Assembly: GCF_021390435.2 (NCBI RefSeq)
Contig: NZ_JAJVCN010000003.1
Span: 928,501-992,500, forward strand
Reading direction: 5' to 3'
DNA: 64,000 bases
Source: Kibdelosporangium philippinense
GTDB taxonomy: Bacteria > Actinomycetota > Actinomycetes > Mycobacteriales > Pseudonocardiaceae
Position numbers and translations under genes: made by a program. A model generated the notes under the pieces. That model was not told where the DNA came from. It did no database searches and saw nothing but the letters and a program-made list of their open reading frames with translations. How positions within the stretch are numbered: position 1 is the stretch's first letter; each line of letters starts with the position of its first letter. Shown one piece after another: positions 60,800-64,000 of the stretch.

Positions 60800-61546
60800 T
60801 CAGACCAGCGGCAACGTATTGCGCTGCCGGTCGGCCATCGGCAGCTCGCCGGACGCCAAGCGGACAAACCGCTCGATGATCGGCTGCCACGTCTCGGCGA
60901 TATCGGCGTGGACCTGGTCGAGGTTCGCGCGGTCGAGCGAACCGGGCCGCGCGCACTCGGCGATCTGCGGCGCCATCTGCGCCCACTGCAAAACCGTGTC
61001 GGTGGTCGTCTCGATGTGGAACTGCACGCCGTACCCGCACCCGTTGAGCCGGAAAGCCTGATTCGGGTACTTGCCGGACGACAGCATCAGCTCTGCGCCC
61101 GGCGGCATCCGGTCGATGCTGTCGACGTGGAAGTGCATGACGTCCAGCATCAGCGGGGCATCCGCGAACAGCGGATCGGTCCACGCGACATCCCGCTTCG
61201 CCACCAACGACGGCCCAACCTCAGGCCCAGACTCGCCAACAACCACACGCCCGCCCGTCGCCGCCGCGAGCAACTGGCCACCGAGGCACACCGCGAGCAC
61301 CGGGATCCGGTTGCCGGTCGCGGACGCCAGGAGCTGGCGAACATCCTTGAGCCACGGGTGTTTCGCGTCGTCCATGGCGCCCATCTCGCCGCCAAGGCAG
61401 ACGACACCCTGGTAGCCGTCGAGCGCTGGAAGCGGCTCGGCGAACGGCCGCACGATGTCGACCTCGGCGCCGGCGGCGGTCAGCCAGTCACCGAGGTTCG
61501 CGAGTGGATCCGAGTCGTCCGGCTGGATCACGAGCAGGCGTGTCAT
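60800..61546 (-). CDS. Class I glutamine amidotransferase-like protein
   Basis: This 248-residue GATase1 protein has the nucleophile elbow PVLAVCLGGQLLAAATGG (Cys near 87) and GVQFHIETTTD with the catalytic His near 174 and a Glu two residues on. The triad is complete, so it should be catalytically competent. LGGEMGAMDDAKHPWLKDVR is typical of the GMP synthase-like stand-alone group. Such proteins hydrolyse glutamine or gamma-glutamyl compounds. The substrate is unknown. The nearby glnE is suggestive but not functional evidence. Confidence 0.9.
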   Translation of the reverse strand: MTRLLVIQPDDSDPLANLGDWLTAAGAEVDIVRPFAEPLPALDGYQGVVCLGGEMGAMDDAKHPWLKDVRQLLASATGNRIPVLAVCLGGQLLAAATGGRVVVGESGPEVGPSLVAKRDVAWTDPLFADAPLMLDVMHFHVDSIDRMPPGAELMLSSGKYPNQAFRLNGCGYGVQFHIETTTDTVLQWAQMAPQIAECARPGSLDRANLDQVHADIAETWQPIIERFVRLASGELPMADRQRNTLPLV

Positions 61547-61556
61547 GACATCAACG

Positions 61557-62375
61557 TTAGAACCTGTATTCGGCGGAGTCTTCGAGGGGCCGGTACCCGA
61601 TCGCCGGATAGATCCTGTTGGTCGTCGGATTGCTCAAATCAGTGAACAGCAACACATTCTTGGCACCCTGGTCGAGCGCCCACTGGGAGATGGCCGCCGT
61701 CGCGGCGGAGCCGTATCCGTTCCCGCGGTGTTCGGAAGCGGTGTACACGGGGGAGACCCTGGCCGTGCCTTTGATTGGCCCGGTGGCACCAGCCATCGCG
61801 ACCGGAGTTCCATCGACCACCCAGAGGACTGTGGCGCCGCTCGGGCTCAGCCTGTCCACGGCCAAGTCCTTGGCGGGCGGTTTCTTCACCTCAGCGGGGA
61901 GGGTTTCCGCCATGAACCGGGCATTCCAGTCGATCAGCAGCGGCAAATCGTCCTGTGTTGCCTGGCGCGCTTCGCCTTTGGTTGTCGGTGGCTGAAGCTT
62001 GTCGAGCTGGAACTGCCTGCGCGAGCCGGACAAGATCGCTTCTTTTCCTGTGATCTTCGTCCAAGCGGCGACAAAGGCCTCGACTTGATCAACCGGTCCA
62101 GTTGCCCCTGACAACACCGGTTGCCGATCATGAACCGCCTTGGCGGCAAACTCCGCGGCCTCAACCGGCACGGCAGTGACCAAGAGCGGATAAGGCGGCG
62201 TCTGAACCACCGCGCCAACAAGGATTCCGTTGTCGTGCAACGTGAGCAGCAACGCATCCGGCCAGTCTTTGCCCACGGCGGTGTTGAGGACCGTGTTCTT
62301 GATCGGATCGGCGTCGAGCAGAGGCTGCGCGACCGCCCGGAACTCGGCTGTGGTGTCGTACGCCCGTACTTCCAT
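61557..62375 (-). CDS. GNAT-family N-acetyltransferase
   Basis: This roughly 272-residue acetyltransferase (ATG 62375) has an N-terminal half that is a degenerate GNAT-like domain. The C-terminal half has the acetyl-CoA loop VSPVYTASEHRGNGYGSAAT, where R-G-N-G-Y-G is the pyrophosphate-binding pattern. NVLLFTDLSNPTTNRIYPAI and GYRPLEDSAEYRF end the fold. The acceptor is unknown. The start follows five codons that are open upstream. It lies 10 bp upstream of the amidotransferase start on the same strand. Confidence 0.88.
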   Translation of the reverse strand: MEVRAYDTTAEFRAVAQPLLDADPIKNTVLNTAVGKDWPDALLLTLHDNGILVGAVVQTPPYPLLVTAVPVEAAEFAAKAVHDRQPVLSGATGPVDQVEAFVAAWTKITGKEAILSGSRRQFQLDKLQPPTTKGEARQATQDDLPLLIDWNARFMAETLPAEVKKPPAKDLAVDRLSPSGATVLWVVDGTPVAMAGATGPIKGTARVSPVYTASEHRGNGYGSAATAAISQWALDQGAKNVLLFTDLSNPTTNRIYPAIGYRPLEDSAEYRF

Positions 62376-62430
62376 CAGCCAAGGGTGCACGGGAGCATGA
62401 TCGATCGCGACCGGTTTTCCCAGGTCATCC

Positions 62431-62476
62431 GTCGTGAGTGGTTACGCCGGTTAGAACCGGCATAACCACTCACGAC
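62431..62476 (-). terminator. Hairpin downstream of the rRNA operon
   Basis: Arms of 22 bp (GTCGTGAGTGGTTACGCCGGTT at 62431-62452 shown in part: GTCGTGAGTGGTTA) pair with 62455-62476 with one mismatch and a 2-nt loop. It lies 55 bp past the 5S gene in the direction of transcription and before the GNAT gene. There is no T-tract. Confidence 0.65.
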
Positions 62477-62531
62477 AAACAAATGCGGAAAGGGCCCCAC
62501 AGTCACCCATGGAACCCTTCCCGAAAGAATA

Positions 62532-62649
62532 TTGCGGCAGCGACCTACTCTCCCACACCGTACCCAGTGCAGTACCATCGGCGCTGAAGAGCTTAGCTTC
62601 CGGGTTCGGAATGGGACCGGGCGTTTCCTCTTCGCTATGACCACCGCAA
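62532..62649 (-). rRNA. rrf: 5S ribosomal RNA
   Basis: The minus strand gives the conserved GGTCATAGCGAAGAGGAAAC and CCGGTCCCATTCCGAACCC segments. The ends TTGCGGTGGT and GTCGCTGCCGCAA pair as helix I. About 118 nt, as usual. It follows 23S after about 90 bp. Confidence 0.97.
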
Positions 62650-62739
62650 ACCTATGAAAATATCAGACCACACCCGCCGTGTTCAGGGTGCCCGGTCTAG
62701 TATTTCAGAAACCGTACAGTGGATGCGTAACATCTTTGT

Positions 62740-64000
<1,261 letters not shown>

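Overview
The window is high-GC actinobacterial chromosome, most likely Pseudonocardiales. The support is a WhiB7-type regulator with an AT-hook, a UvrD2 helicase with an HRDC tail, the DUF4191 / RDD / glnA / glnE gene set known from mycobacteria, abundant GTG starts, and an RF2 gene without the programmed frameshift.

Layout. 0-3.5 kb: a GlxA/AraC-type regulator gene on the minus strand, destroyed by an internal deletion and two insertion sequences (IS5-like and IS701-like). 3.6 kb: initiator tRNA. 4.3-10.3 kb: a core block with an unknown protein, a PadR regulator, prfB, ftsE, ftsX, smpB and an amidohydrolase. 10.25-12.08 kb: an IS1182-family element between two convergent genes. 12.1-15.4 kb: acyltransferase and a two-component system. 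15.5 kb: tmRNA, the partner of smpB. 16.2-17.9 kb: an IS1380-family element next to an MFS remnant and directly before an AarF/UbiB kinase gene. 19.3-21.3 kb: a putative AbiEi/VSR-like gene and a cytosine-rich, gene-poor stretch. 21.3-29.1 kb: a YCII protein, a methyltransferase, whiB7 with a long attenuator leader, an orphan CdiI-like protein, an aldo/keto reductase-SDR-TetR operon and uvrD2. 29.5-34.3 kb: DUF4191, a histidine kinase, an RDD protein and glnA.

From 34.4 to about 49.9 kb the glnA-glnE neighbourhood is split by an actinomycete integrative and conjugative element (AICE). Its minus-strand operon runs from an HTH-TPR regulator and a flavoprotein through a Pra-like activator, a TraB/FtsK translocase and a RepSA-like replication initiator to a frameshifted xis and int. 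A second IS1380-family element has cut the 3' end of its last gene. At its other end sits a lower-GC three-gene cassette: DNA methyltransferase, DUF262 protein and HEPN protein. I read this as a candidate defence system and the most interesting item here. A 183-bp nested inverted repeat and a VapBC pair lie just beyond it.

50.7-56.5 kb: a decayed WYL regulator beside a DinB protein, a winged-helix protein, MarR, a nucleoside hydrolase, and an ECF sigma factor with a membrane partner. 56.5-62.4 kb: glnE, a small membrane protein, a Pit phosphate transporter, a class I glutamine amidotransferase and a GNAT protein. 62.5-64 kb: 5S and the 3' part of 23S rRNA on the minus strand.

Shared themes are nitrogen control (a GlnR-like box, glnA and the adenylyltransferase glnE), trans-translation (smpB and ssrA), and heavy IS traffic that repeatedly targets CTAG or CTAA sites.
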